NCBI GenBank assembly: GCA_021292165.1
Contig: JAHFWL010001016.1
Location: forward strand, 1 to 64,000
DNA from: Shinisaurus crocodilurus
Taxonomy: Eukaryota > Chordata > Lepidosauria > Squamata > Shinisauridae
Direction of reading: 5' to 3'
Length of the DNA stretch: 64,000 nucleotides
Shown here: in pieces, positions 53,829-63,790 of the stretch
Position numbering within the stretch: position 1 is the stretch's first letter
Layout of the letters: every line of letters starts with the position of its first letter
Position numbers and translations under genes: made by a program
The notes under the pieces: model-generated
Seen by the model: the letters and a program-made list of their open reading frames with translations, nothing else
Databases searched by the model: none
Told to the model about the DNA's origin: nothing

Positions 53829-54585
53829 TGTACCATGCCACTGAGAGTCACCTGCAAAAGGTGGGTCAGACCATCTCTTCATTCCTAGCCACATTTCTAT
53901 TGATGAGAAGGAAACCACTGTGCCAATGTGGAGGAGGAGGCAGCGCAGGGTTTGCCAGCCTGGTGACTATTATGCCATCTCCAGTTTTCTTTTCCCTGCT
54001 TTAGGATGCCATCCATTTTGACTACATGATCCATCCAGGAGAAGAAGTGGGGGGGGGGAGATGCAGAGCGCCCAACATTTAATAAAACGCAAGCTGTACT
54101 TCATTATGAAACACGGTTCCCTTTCCAATGATATACTTTTATTGTGGATTTTCATCAAATATCTTACAGCTTGCAGATGAGAAAGGTGGTGGTGGGAAAA
54201 ACATAATGGCTTTTCTAATTGCTTGTTCTCTGTCACTTGTAACTAATTACACCAGTCACACTGTTGTGGGCTCTCAGGATTGTGTTTTAACGCTCATTCA
54301 ACTGAAGAACACCTCCAGTATGAAAGGAAGAAAAGGAGAGACACAATTAAGCCATACTCGTGACAACTGTCTCTAGAAACGAATGTGAATAAATTCTGGC
54401 TGGATCAAAATTCCTCAAACAGCCAAAAAGCATGAGCATTCCATTGCTAGCTGTAGATCTTTGCTTATGGGAGCAAAGACAGAGCCTTCTCAGTGGTGAT
54501 GCCCCACTAGGGGAATTCCTTGCCTGGAAAGACACAACAGGCACCAGTGCTGTTATCCTTGCTGTTACCAGGCAAAGGTGTTTTT
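53829..54585. other. Unique sequence with a LINE scrap
   Basis: 54475-54530 reads an RAFSVVMPH-like ORF2 block in plus. The rest is not recognised. A G run lies at 54049-54058. Confidence 0.35.
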
Positions 54586-55262
54586 ATCCTCCCAGGCTTT
54601 TTTCATCCACACTCTGCTCGATCTCCCCATCTTTCAAAAGAGAGTATCTGGCCACAATTATCCATGCTCTGATAACATCTCAGATTGACTACTCCAATGC
54701 ATTGTACATGGGGCTGCCTTTGAAACCTGTTTGGACACTGCAGTTAGTTACAAAATACATCCGGCTAGGCCGTTGACCAAGACTGGTTGGTGGGAACAAA
54801 TCTTGCCGCTATTGAAAGAACTTCACTGGCTTCCGATTCATTTCCAAGTACAATTCAAAGTGCTGGTACTTACCTTTAAAGCCCTATATGCCTTAGGACC
54901 AAGGTACCTGAAGGAACACCTGTTCCCATACCAACCTACCCACAAAATACAGGCCTGTGGCTTATGCTGGCTCAACTTGTCTGAGTGTGGAAAGTTAAGC
55001 AGGGTCAAGCCTGGTTATTACTTGGATGGGAGACCCCTCCTCTAGTTTCCTGCATTAAGCAGGGGGTTGGACTCGATGGCCTTGTAGGCTCCTTGCAACT
55101 CTATAATCTATGAAATCTACATCTTTGGAGGCTCTCAGCCAGATCCCCTCATCATCTAAGGTCAGGCAATGGGTGGCCAGAGACAGAGCCTTCGCTAAAT
55201 AAGATGAGGTATTTTAAGGAGGCTAGCTTGCACTTCTTCAAAGTGTTCCACTGTGAATTTGC
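54586..55262 (+). mobile_element. L2-clade LINE ORF2 C-terminal half, interrupted by a 5S-type SINE
   Basis: The plus strand encodes LATIIHALITSQIDYSNALY and MGLPLKPVWTLQLV, then after a frameshift LPLLKELHWLPIHFQVQFKV and LTFKALYALGPRYLKEHL. After the insertion it reads IPSSSKVRQWVARDRAFAK and then a stop. These are the ordered blocks between the reverse transcriptase thumb and the ORF2 end. A degenerate copy. Confidence 0.85.
54951..55118 (+). mobile_element. 5S-rRNA-derived SINE with CR1-type tail
   Basis: 54976-55034 matches the 3' half of 5S rRNA, with AAGCAGGGTC..GCCTGGTTA.TACTTGGATGGGAGACC (internal Pol III promoter region). The preceding CCTGTGGCTTATGCTGGCTCAA aligns loosely to the 5S 5' half. 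From 55035 the sequence is a CR1 3' end: CAGGGGGTTGGACTCGATGGCC and CTTGCAACTCTATAATCTATGAAATCTA. The whole unit sits inside the LINE. 5S identity is from memory. Confidence 0.8.
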
Positions 55263-55284
55263 TTCTAACAATAATGCCAATGGG

Positions 55285-55362
55285 ACTTGTTCAAAAGTAA
55301 CCAGAGGCCACTATCCTTAATGGGATCCATTCTCAGAGTCTTAATGCCACTTTTGAACAAGT
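55285..55362. repeat. 14-bp perfect inverted repeat
   Basis: ACTTGTTCAAAAGT at 55285-55298 and its exact complement at 55349-55362, loop 50 bases. Possibly a remnant MITE. Confidence 0.7.
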
Positions 55363-55581
55363 AGCCTCACTGGCTTCCATTCATCAAGTGACAGCAGTTT
55401 GCCCGCCCTATAATATTAAGAAGTCCATTATTGCTCAAGATTCCAGATTTGTTGCTAATTAATCACTTCAAAACATTAAGTGCTATTTTCAAAACTGAAA
55501 CCCCTGTGTAAATGTATACTTGCAACAGAGAATGCATATTGTAGATGCTATCGTGACAAAGACTGCCACAAATTAAAACTG

Positions 55582-55605
55582 CATCATCATCATCATCATC
55601 ATCAT
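55582..55605. repeat. (CAT)8 microsatellite
   Basis: Uninterrupted ATC/CAT triplets. Confidence 0.95.
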
Positions 55606-56655
55606 TTCATGAAAAGGATACAGCATGATTAGATACGTTGAGTGCAAATGCCTAGAAAATTACCGGAAAGCCAAATACTGTGGTTCATTCAATGGTTAAG
55701 GGAGCTTGCTAGACAGATAGGTACTCTTTTAGAAACAGACACAAAGGATGACAGTGTCCATTTGCCAGTAAATTTCTATATAGATATTGCATAAGAAGAA
55801 AACAAAAAGCACATCACTGCAGACATATGCCATAAACAAGAACTGTGGCTTTAAAAAATGCCAGGGCTTTAAAATGCGCCGAGAACTATAAAATGTCATC
55901 CGAGTCATTACAGGATGGCAACAAGGTAAATCATTTATTAACGACAGGCTGTAAATTAATACCGGGAAATTAAGCCCATCTAATTTTGCTGCAGCAGATC
56001 AAGGTGCAGCAAAACCAGAGCGTCTCCCGCGTAAGCCCCATTGAATTAAATCCATGGCCTTATGCAACTTGTATGGACTTCCAACAGGCCTTGCACAAGC
56101 AATGTTCCCGATGGGCTGTGCCCAAAACATGGTGAGACACAAAAATAGGTGAATTTAGTTAGAACGTGTATTGGATGGGCTCTACCGGAAGAATGGCGAG
56201 GAGGTTATTAAGGTTCAACAGGTAGTGTAGTGAACTTTCCCAGTGTCCAAAAGCCAGGAGAGTTTCTGGGAGCCATGCCAGGGCCTTACATTTGGCCTTC
56301 AGTTTGTTAGGAAGAGCACCAGAGATCATTATCTTGAAGCTGTTAAAGGGCTGTTTTTGCTTTACTGAAGCAGCTTCAGCCCCCTTGTCTCTCAGGAAGC
56401 AGGGTTAGTTTGTGGTTAGCTGACAGCCTCTGAAACGGAGGAAGAGAGGAACTTTATAAAATCCATGGCAAGAGACGTAGTCTTTTGTTCTGGGCTTGGG
56501 GAGAGGACTTGACGTGCTGCTCGTCCAGGCAACTTTAGAGGCCCACGGAGCATCCCCTGGCCTATTCAGGGAACCAGTACGGCCACAGATAAGGGGAGCG
56601 TAAGCTTTCTTTTGCTTCTTTACTGATAATCTGCATCCATATTCCATCACTATAT
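55606..56655. other. Unique sequence, candidate conserved noncoding DNA
   Basis: About 1 kb without a recognised repeat. The part at 55880-56060 combines TAAATCATTTATTAACGAC, GTAAATTAATACC and ATTAAGCCCATCTAATTTTGC. This is homeodomain-type AT-rich sequence of the sort seen in conserved enhancers. Conservation cannot be tested here. Confidence 0.3.
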
Positions 56656-56659
56656 GCAT

Positions 56660-56870
56660 TCAATAAGCATTTCCCCCAAAATACACATTTTCATGCTTTA
56701 GTCAATGGGGGGGGGGAAGTGCGCAATTTTGGAAAATGGGTACAGTAATGTGCACTTTCCCCATTCGAATAAACCTTAAAATATGTTGCAAACAAAAGCG
56801 GGAGTGAACTGAACCGAGCTGCAAAATGAAGTTTGGAGAATTTCGGCGAGCTCTAGCATCCCTGGTTTTT
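56660..56870. mobile_element. hAT-like MITE fragment
   Basis: AAAATACACATTTTCATGCTTTAGTCAATGGGG, GTGCACTTTCCCCATTCG, TTTCGGCGAGCTCTAGCATCCCTGG. The right end matches the TAGGGATG group; the left end is missing. Confidence 0.5.
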
Positions 56871-57111
56871 CCTCACTAGACTGCATTTTGTCCTCTCATT
56901 GTGATGACGACGATGCATTTTCTCTTTTTTAGAGATGTGCAGGTGGTCATTTCACTGCACTTTCATTGCCCCCCTGCAAGTGGCGTTCCATTCCAACTTT
57001 CACCATGGAGACTCCTATAGCTGCTGACAGGCCAGTTCCTCCTCCTCCATGAATTTACCTAATTCTCCTTTAAAGCCATCTAAGCCAGCAGCACACCCAG
57101 TGTGATGAAAA

Positions 57112-57325
57112 CCAGTGTGGCCTAGTGGTCAGAGTGTTGGACTGGGACTTGGGAGATCTGGGTTCTAGTTCCCACTCGGCCATGAATCTCACTGGGTGAC
57201 TTTGGACCAGTCACTGACTCTCAGCCTAACCTACCTCACAAGGTTGCTGTGAGGATAAAATTGGGGTGGGGAGAGAACTATGTACACCAGCTTGAGGTCC
57301 TTGGAGGAAAGTTGTCATATAAACA
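57112..57325 (+). mobile_element. Sauria SINE, near full length
   Basis: CCAGTGTGGCCTAGTGGTCAGAGTG head (A box), CTGGGTTCTAGTTCCCACTC (B box), TCACTGGGTGACTTTGGACCAGTCACTGAC, CACAAGGTTGCTGTGAGGATAAAATTGG and a GAGGTCCTTGGAGGAAAG tail. The best-preserved copy in the window. Confidence 0.95.
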
Positions 57326-58384
57326 TAACAGAGAAACATCCTGTGGCAATATAAGAAGTTTCGAAGTGTTAATTTGTAGCCTCTCAGAGCAAAGCATCAA
57401 AAATGGAATGTGACGGTTAGCACTCCCTTGCTCTTGAGAATAAAAAAAGGTTACGTTTACAAATTTTACATCAAGCTACAGCACAAGAGACATGAGGCAC
57501 CTGTTTTGAGTTTATCTCAACAGAAAATAATAATTTCAATTTATTCAGGATACTGAAGCGGCCGTCAGCAGTTTCCCCTTGTTACTGAATTCGCGTTTAT
57601 GAAATGCTAAGACAGATACTAACCCAGACTCCTTCTGAGGAGTGACGGAAAAGCTGTGCCATCACAACAGATAATTCCTGAAAACTTGCATCAAATGGCA
57701 GCAGACCCAAAATTTGTTTTCCAATGAACCTTACAGATTAACAGCTGTACACAACCGGGAGATTTGCAGAACCCACTGAGCGGCCATGAATTATACATTT
57801 CCAACTGTTTAAAGCTAATGTACCATAATCCTTCTTTGAAGATTTTGCGGAAAGGCTGAGATCATTACCTTTTGTAAGGCTTCTGATTGCAAATAAAAGA
57901 TATTTAGAAAGTGCAAAAACAAAGCATGTCATTCCCTGCGTTATGCTCACGGAACGGAACGACATGCTAATAAGTAGGTAGAAATAATTACATACAAAAC
58001 CAAATTTTTTATGCACCCACAACAGAGGATCCCCTTGGAATTCATTTGGCAATGAAACTACCACAGAACTCCATAATTTAATTTTTTTTTTACAACCTGA
58101 TATGCATGAGGGTTCATCAGACCCAATTAAATTAAAATGCAATGCAAAATCACCTTTTATGCAAATTTTAAAGGGGTTTATTGCATTATATGCTAATATT
58201 GAGTTTCATATCCTTTAGGTGATGAATGATCCAGTTGTGCTGCCCAGTCCATTAAATATGCTCCAAGCCAAGATCTTAATTCTTTCCTCCTCCTTTAGGC
58301 AGAAGTCAGAGACATGGGATATTTCATTTTCTGGAAGCCTGATTACCCCACCCACCAGTGCTTATACTGCCACTACATTTAACA
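57326..58384. other. Unique sequence
   Basis: About 1 kb with no recognised repeat, including a 134-codon minus frame (58142-57738) without a domain. Candidate region for conserved noncoding DNA. Confidence 0.3.
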
Positions 58385-58600
58385 TCAAACATTTATTTTA
58401 TTTATTTAAAATATTGTTATCCCGCTCCTCAGTGAACAAAGCTTACAGAGCAGCTTACATGCAATCAGTAAACAAGACAGTCCCTGCCCACAGGCCAACC
58501 AACTAAAAAGATATGACACACAAGGAAAAAGGAATGGGGAGGGAAGAGGGAAAAAATAAGTCACTTTTCAGCATGCTGGTGGAATGGTCCCACTTCCCCC
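58385..58600 (-). mobile_element. LINE 3' region
   Basis: TTTATTTTATTTATTTAAAATATTGTTATCCCGCTCC, CAGTCCCTGCCCACAGGCC, ATGACACACAAGGAAAAAGG and GGGGAGGGAAGAGGG. A squamate retroelement 3' UTR. Its 58513-58597 part recurs at 59018-59098. Confidence 0.6.
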
Positions 58601-58714
58601 TCTCATCTCCCTCTGCACAGCCTGCTGGAATGGCTGCTGGTGCTGACAGTTAAAAGTTAAGTTTAAAAGACTCGTTTTCAGAGGATGGTGTGACTCAGTT
58701 TGTGCGTTTCTCGT

Positions 58715-58808
58715 GGGCAGCTGGTTGGCCACTGTGTGAACAGAATATGCTGGACTAGATGGAACCTTGGTCTGATCCAGCAGGGCTCTTCTTACGTTCT
58801 TATGTTCT
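58715..58808 (+). mobile_element. Family A LINE 3' end in sense
   Basis: GGGCAGCTGGTTGGCCACTGTGTGAACAG, CTGGACTAGATGG, TTGGTCTGATCCAGCAGGGCTCTTCTTACGTTCTTATGTTCT. It shows the true 3' tail of the family. Confidence 0.95.
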
Positions 58809-58936
58809 CAGCGCTGGGGAATGTCTTCTGAATGGGGAAAGCCTTTTTGGTGATGATAATGGGCATTCTGCTAGTCCAGTATTCCTCATAGCTACTTGTC
58901 TCCTCGGAACTAAAATAACATTTGATCCCATATTGC

Positions 58937-59181
58937 AGCCTTCCTAACCTGGTGCCCGCCCCCCCAGCTGTGTTGGACTGCAATTCCCATCATTCCCAGC
59001 CAGCATGGCCATTGGCATGACACACAAGGAAAAGCGGATGGGGAAGGAAGAGGGGGGGAAAATTAAGTAGACTTAAAGCAGGGCTGGTAGAACGGCCCCT
59101 GCCATTGGCCATGCTGGCTGCGAACAGTGGGAGTTGCAGTCCATCACAGCTAGTGGGGTAGGCGCCAGGTTGGGGAGAAAG
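58937..59181. mobile_element. Palindromic MITE with an 81-bp insert
   Basis: The left arm CAGCCTTCCTAACCTGGTGCC...CAGCCAGCATGGCCATTGGCA is mirrored by TGCCATTGGCCATGCTGGCTG...GGCGCCAGGTTGGGG. The 59018-59098 middle is foreign and matches 58513-58597. Confidence 0.85.
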
Positions 59182-59184
59182 CCG

Positions 59185-60085
59185 CCGTATCACATAGGGA
59201 ACTGCCTTATGCCAGGTCAAATAATTTGTCTATCGACTGTCTGCTCTGACCGGCAGCAGTTCCCCAGAGTGTCGGGTAGAGAAAGATCTTTCACGTCCCG
59301 GAGATCAGTTTAACTGGAACTGCCAGGGTGAACCTGGAACCTTCTCCAAGTAACAGGGATGTTGAAGAGTCCTTGGTTTCGAGTCACGAGTCGAGTCACA
59401 AGTCTTTGGACCCGAGTCTCGAGTCCGAGTCCTTGGTCCAAAATGGTGACTCACGAGTCACGAGTCCCTCCCAAAGCTGACTCCACGAGTCCCTATTAAA
59501 ATCAATGGGGGGTTTTTCCCAACAAAATAAGGCTATTTCAGATGTGTGGCTTAAATAAATTCTAGGCACAAGTATGCCTTTTTATTTCAAAACTCTGCAA
59601 CTGATTTCGGCAAGAACAGACCAGGCAGACAAACCCAAAATAACCAGGCAGGCAGAGGAGGCAGGGAACCCCAAAACAGGCAGGCAGAGGCCTTTGTCTT
59701 GGACAATTCAACTGTTGAACTGGTCAAGAAGAGACCAGGCAGGCAGAGGAGGCAGGGAACCCCAAAGCAGGCAGGCAGAGGCAGCCAAACCCAAAATGTC
59801 TGAAAGGTTGCATTTTGGGGAAATGATTTTAAAAAATAAACTTGCTGTACTTCCTAAAACCTATCCATGTTGCACTTGACTTGAGGAACACGATTTTGGA
59901 ACACGAGTCCTTGGTCTCGAGTCCCGAGTCCCATTAAAAATATTGGAACTCGAGTCTGACTCGAGTCAGAGGGGGGACTCAGTCCAACTCACGAGTCAAA
60001 TCCTGGAGTCCGAGTCCCCATCCCTGCCAAGTAATGTGTATGTTCTACCACAAGCTATGGTCCCTCCATGGCTCAAACACAGCCC
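59185..60085 (-). mobile_element. tRNA-derived SINE (family T) split by a hAT element
   Basis: The tail side is CATAGGGAACTGCCTTATGCCAGGTCAAA and CTGCTCTGACCGGCAGCAG, then GGTGAACCTGGAACCTTCTCC at 59330-59350. After the hAT insertion the head follows: GTATGTTCTACCACAAGC and CATGGCTC. Confidence 0.85.
59354..60026. mobile_element. hAT-like element packed with GAGTC motifs, perfect 8-bp TSD
   Basis: CAGGGATG...CATCCCTG ends. CCAAGTAA at 59346-59353 and 60027-60034. By eye about ten GAGTC motifs lie in the left 130 bp and eight in the right 130 bp, all on the same strand, many as ACGAGTC or CGAGTCC, with a few GACTC. The interior has a roughly 100-bp imperfect duplication around GACCAGGCAGGCAGAGGAGG. 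It is open over 101 codons by chance, with no domain. Confidence 0.9.
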
Positions 60086-60394
60086 ATTCTCCCCCACCCC
60101 CAACACACACACACACTATAAATTTACTCTCTCCCCCCAACCCTTGATCCAGGCAGCACCAGCCATCATTTTTTGGAGGCTGAATGTGCAGATATTCTCA
60201 CACACACAGCCATGTGCATTGCACTGCTAATGGGTGATAATCCTGCAAGAACCTGTGAACCTACGGAGTAAAGATCTTGCTCCCCTTTCCCCTTCATTTC
60301 TACTCTCTTGCCTAGCAATGGGGCCAACTGGCTACTGAAGTTGAAGAATAATTAATTGAGTACCGGTAGCTCATTCTTCTAGCTAGTACTTACA

Positions 60395-60772
60395 GCGTTA
60401 CTGTTTGGGGTCTTCACAAAGCTTCGATTCAGCCATCGTACCAAAACCGTGGTTTGCTCTAACCATAGTTTGGAGCCCAAAGCAGGTTCTGCTCAAGCAC
60501 AAACCCATACACAGGACTACACAGAGACCACAAAAAAAAACAAAAAAAAAACCCCATGGTTTGTCCTAGGCATAACTTAGAATGCAAACAACAGTGTGAG
60601 CGTCCACAGGTAGAACCAGCAAAGATACCAGAGGGTTACAGCTCCTTGTCTGAATTTGTTCTCCATCCACTCAGCACTTGGGTTGATAAATCCACTCTCA
60701 TCTCTGTGGTGCAGCAACCTCTGCAGACACATCAATTCAGTTGTCACCCACAGTTAGCAGAAACCATGATTA
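60395..60772. mobile_element. Probable TIR-element remnant (CCATGGTTTGT motifs)
   Basis: AACCGTGGTTTGCTC, AACCATAGTTTGGAG, CCCATGGTTTGTCC and AACCATGATTAAC resemble the subterminal motifs of 51790-52187. An A run lies at 60532-60551. Ends not resolved. Confidence 0.4.
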
Positions 60773-60773
60773 A

Positions 60774-60967
60774 CACTCTTATATCAAAATGAAATCCCCC
60801 CAAAAAAATTTGTACAGAGATTTTTAATTTAAGCCGTACTACAGTACTTGTATTGCAAGACGTTGCTTGTATATCAAGTAAAAAAAAATATTAAATAAAT
60901 ATTTTAAAAATTGCTTGTCTTGCAAAATGCTCTCAAACCAAGTTACTTGCAATCCAAGGTATTACTG
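60774..60967 (-). mobile_element. Tigger/pogo-type MITE, copy 4, truncated
   Basis: ACACTCTTATATCAAAATG joins the family in its middle and runs to CCAAGGTATTACTG followed by TA. The first 55 or so bases of the element are missing. Confidence 0.85.
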
Positions 60968-61204
60968 TATTTGTAAAATCTGCAGGTGACAAATGGTTAC
61001 TCCAGATTAGAGTTGTAGTAAGCTCCTGTCAGGAGCTACGGGGGCTTGAACCAGAAACCTACAGCTCTGCATATAGCTGCCCTGTGTTGTGAGCTGCCAG
61101 GTCTACAGGTGGGAGCATCTTCCTGGACACCAAGTGGCTCCCATGCACTGGAATAGCTCTGTCACACTAGCTATCTTCAACAGGAAAGGCTTTAAAGAAG
61201 GGGT

Positions 61205-61276
61205 CCCCAAACTTGTGGGGTCAGTGGTCACATCTTGAATTTTGAGTGTCATGGGCACTCTCACAAAATGGGGGGG
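61205..61276. mobile_element. hAT-like element, left part
   Basis: GGGGTCCCCAAACTTGTGGGG and CATGGGCACTCTCACAAAATGGGG. It appears to continue after the LINE at 61728 with GTGGGCACAGCTGGTCAC and GAGCATAAAAG-like sequence up to about 61910, where AAGTACAAGGCAGAGAGCAGG matches 29130-29160. Confidence 0.5.
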
Positions 61277-61729
61277 TTGCCCCTTCTTATAATGACTACG
61301 AACAACATTTGAGGCCTTCCTCTGTGTGCCACTTCCAAGGGAGGCTCAGAGGATGGCAGTAAGGGGGAGAGGGCCTTCTCAGTGGTGCCCCCCCCAAATA
61401 TAGAATGATCTCCCCACTGAGGCACGCCTGGCATGAACATTGTCATATTTTCTGCACCAGGTTAAAACTATCCTCAAGCATTTAATGGTATTTAATGGCA
61501 TATGATAGGGCATTTATATATCAGCTGTCTTTTTAACATGTCCAGGTTTTTTTAAAAATGTTTTTTAGCTGTTTAAATTGTTTTAAATTTTGTATATTGA
61601 AATTTTTATGTGGTATTTCATTATTTGTATTTGTCATTCGTCATTTTATGAATTACTGTACAGCACCCAGGCAGCTTCGGCAATTGGGCGGTATAGAAGT
61701 CAAATAACAACAACAACAACAACAGTGGG
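61277..61729 (+). mobile_element. L2-clade LINE end with (CAA)n tail, nested
   Basis: The plus strand reads EAFLCVPLPREAQRM then a WCPPQI-NDLPTEARL block and LHQVKTILKHLM, the ORF2 C-terminus. An AT-rich 3' UTR and GGCAGCTTCGGCAATTGGGCGGTATAGAAGTC follow, then (AAC)n at 61707-61725. Confidence 0.75.
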
Positions 61730-61910
61730 CACAGCTGGTCACAAAACACTCATTTCCCAGACGGCAAACTGGTGAGGCTAGCATAAAAGTAACTTGCCCA
61801 AGAACCTAAGTACAAGGCAGAGAGCAGGGTCTGAGCTCTAAGACACAAAATGACTCTTGAATCCAAATAAAGAAGGGTGCTGGATGGCAACACTTCACTT
61901 TGCAGCATGC

Positions 61911-63600
61911 CAGCCTCCCAGTTAAAAAATAAGAATAATTTTTAAATTTTTAAGAAACAGAATTGAAATCAGGAGGGACAGGGAGCCTAGTGGCCTCCAA
62001 GAGTGAGGTCTCCTCAGTCACATTGGTGCCCACCGTCACCATGTTGGAGATCCCAGCTTTAAGGCTTCCTGTTGAGGCTGGAATTTTGACTGGGCAATGA
62101 TAGTCTTTTCTGGATTCTTCTGACTCTTGGGGTTTTCCTGGGATTGACTTCCAGCTCTGATCCTTGGTGCAAATCCTGGCTCCCATTCAACTGCTGCCTA
62201 TGACTTAGCCCAGACACAGCAATACAGGTCACACACCGTCCTTCCTTGCAAGCTGGGCTGCAGTAAACTAGTTTCAGTGCAATGTCTCATCCAAGCTACT
62301 CAGATCCCACCACCAATGTAGATTTCCCCTGCACTGCTAAAGAGGCTGGAACAGGCTGCCTGCTAACAAGTGTTGGAAAGATTATCTTGAAGGAGGAGTC
62401 CTTGCTGCAATGCGTTCCAAGAAATTCAATTTGTTTTTAGTTCACCAGCACCAAGAGGAGAATACAGAGAGGTTTGCATCTTGGATACCTCTATGCTATG
62501 GCCTTGAGTAATGTTCCATACTCTGGAAGGCAGCAGGTCACATCTTATGTCCGTGGACAGCCAGTCCTTAATGACTTCTCTTTCAACCGAAGCCAGCATG
62601 CCCTCTCCTTAGGAACTGTGCAGTGCTGTTAGTGACCCCCTGTTATGAATTGGGTCTTTTCCCACTGCTTTTATTGTTGTAAAAAAGGCATTTGTGAGGG
62701 ATCCAACTCTTGCCCTGTGCCGCAAACATGCAGAGTCTTTTCAAAACAATCTGCCTTTTTTTTTCTTTCCAGAAGTTAAAAAAAAGCCCTCCAAGAAGCA
62801 AATCAATGCCAACACTTTGTAAATTTACAAAGAAACCCTCTATTCCCAAATCATTCTTGATTGTATTCCTACAAACACACAGATTAGCCACTATAAAAAC
62901 ACACAAACAATACTGTAACAATTTGGTTATAATTGCAATAACTAGAAGCACTCAGCAGCTGACGCTGTCAAACGATTCCGTGCTTAGCGGACATTCTGCT
63001 CGAATTTTAATTACACAGTACAATAGTAAGCTGCCAGTGGCCACTATCCATCGGCTGAGCAATTAAGCTGGCAAGGGCTCAACTCCAAAAGCTAAACAAA
63101 ACAAAACATGAAAGAGGCAAAAATGTATCTACTACTTATTGAGCTGAATGCATCGCTTCTTCCTTAACATATGTACATTATGGGGGGAGGGGAACCTTTT
63201 CATGGGTGAAAGAAAGCAAAGTGCCCCCAAAGGACACTGAGGAAGCATAGAACAAGCAGGCAATTAAAAGCATTTCTTCAAAAGATCTGTCTGCAGGGAT
63301 ACCCAGAATTAAGAGTCGGAACCTTCCTCAACCATCCAGCAGAGCATCAACCCTGAAGAACACTGCTTGAGTCTCTGAAAATGGAGGCGGTTCAGCCCAC
63401 AGAGCACCTGATTGGCTGCCTACAACTTGTGCCACAGACCTGATTGGGTGCCCAAGATCGCAAGAGCCTTATAAGAAAACCTATCTCTACATGTCTCACA
63501 GGGGTAAAGGCCTTTCCAGATCTGATCGGAAGGACATCTCTTTGCACATGATCCAGAGAACACTCAGCAAGCCCTCCGGTAGAGCAAAACAGAAACACAG
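61911..63600. other. Unique sequence
   Basis: 1.7 kb without a recognised repeat. Short frames only. The 62930-63070 part looks AT/homeodomain-like, but conservation is untested. Confidence 0.3.
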
Positions 63601-63790
63601 GAAGCTGCCTTACCTGATGGGAAGTCAGACCCTTAGTCCATCTAGCCCAATATTGTTGACATGGACTGGCAGTGGCTCCCTAGGGATTCAGGCAATCTTT
63701 CCAGCCTTACTTGGAGATGCCAGAGATTGAGCCTGGCTGGGACCTTCTGCATGCAAAGCAGGTGCCTTACCACTGAGCCATGATGCTTCA
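63601..63790 (-). mobile_element. tRNA-derived SINE (family T), full length
   Basis: GGAAGCTGCCTTACCTGATGGG tail, CATCTAGCCCAATATTGTTGACATGGACTGGCAG, GAGATTGAGCCTGGC, head AAGCAGGTGCCTTACCACTGAGCCATG. Confidence 0.9.

Noticed and set aside
54976..55034. Genuine 5S rRNA gene
   Set aside because: Diverged, the 5' half is barely recognisable, and the 3' end of 5S is replaced by a CR1 tail.
59574..59879. 101-codon ORF inside the hAT element
   Set aside because: Built from a duplicated GCAGGCAGAGG segment. No transposase motifs.
59354..60026. Satellite or CRISPR-like array of GAGTC repeats
   Set aside because: The motifs are 5-7 bp, irregularly spaced, confined to the two ends of an element with TIRs and a target duplication.
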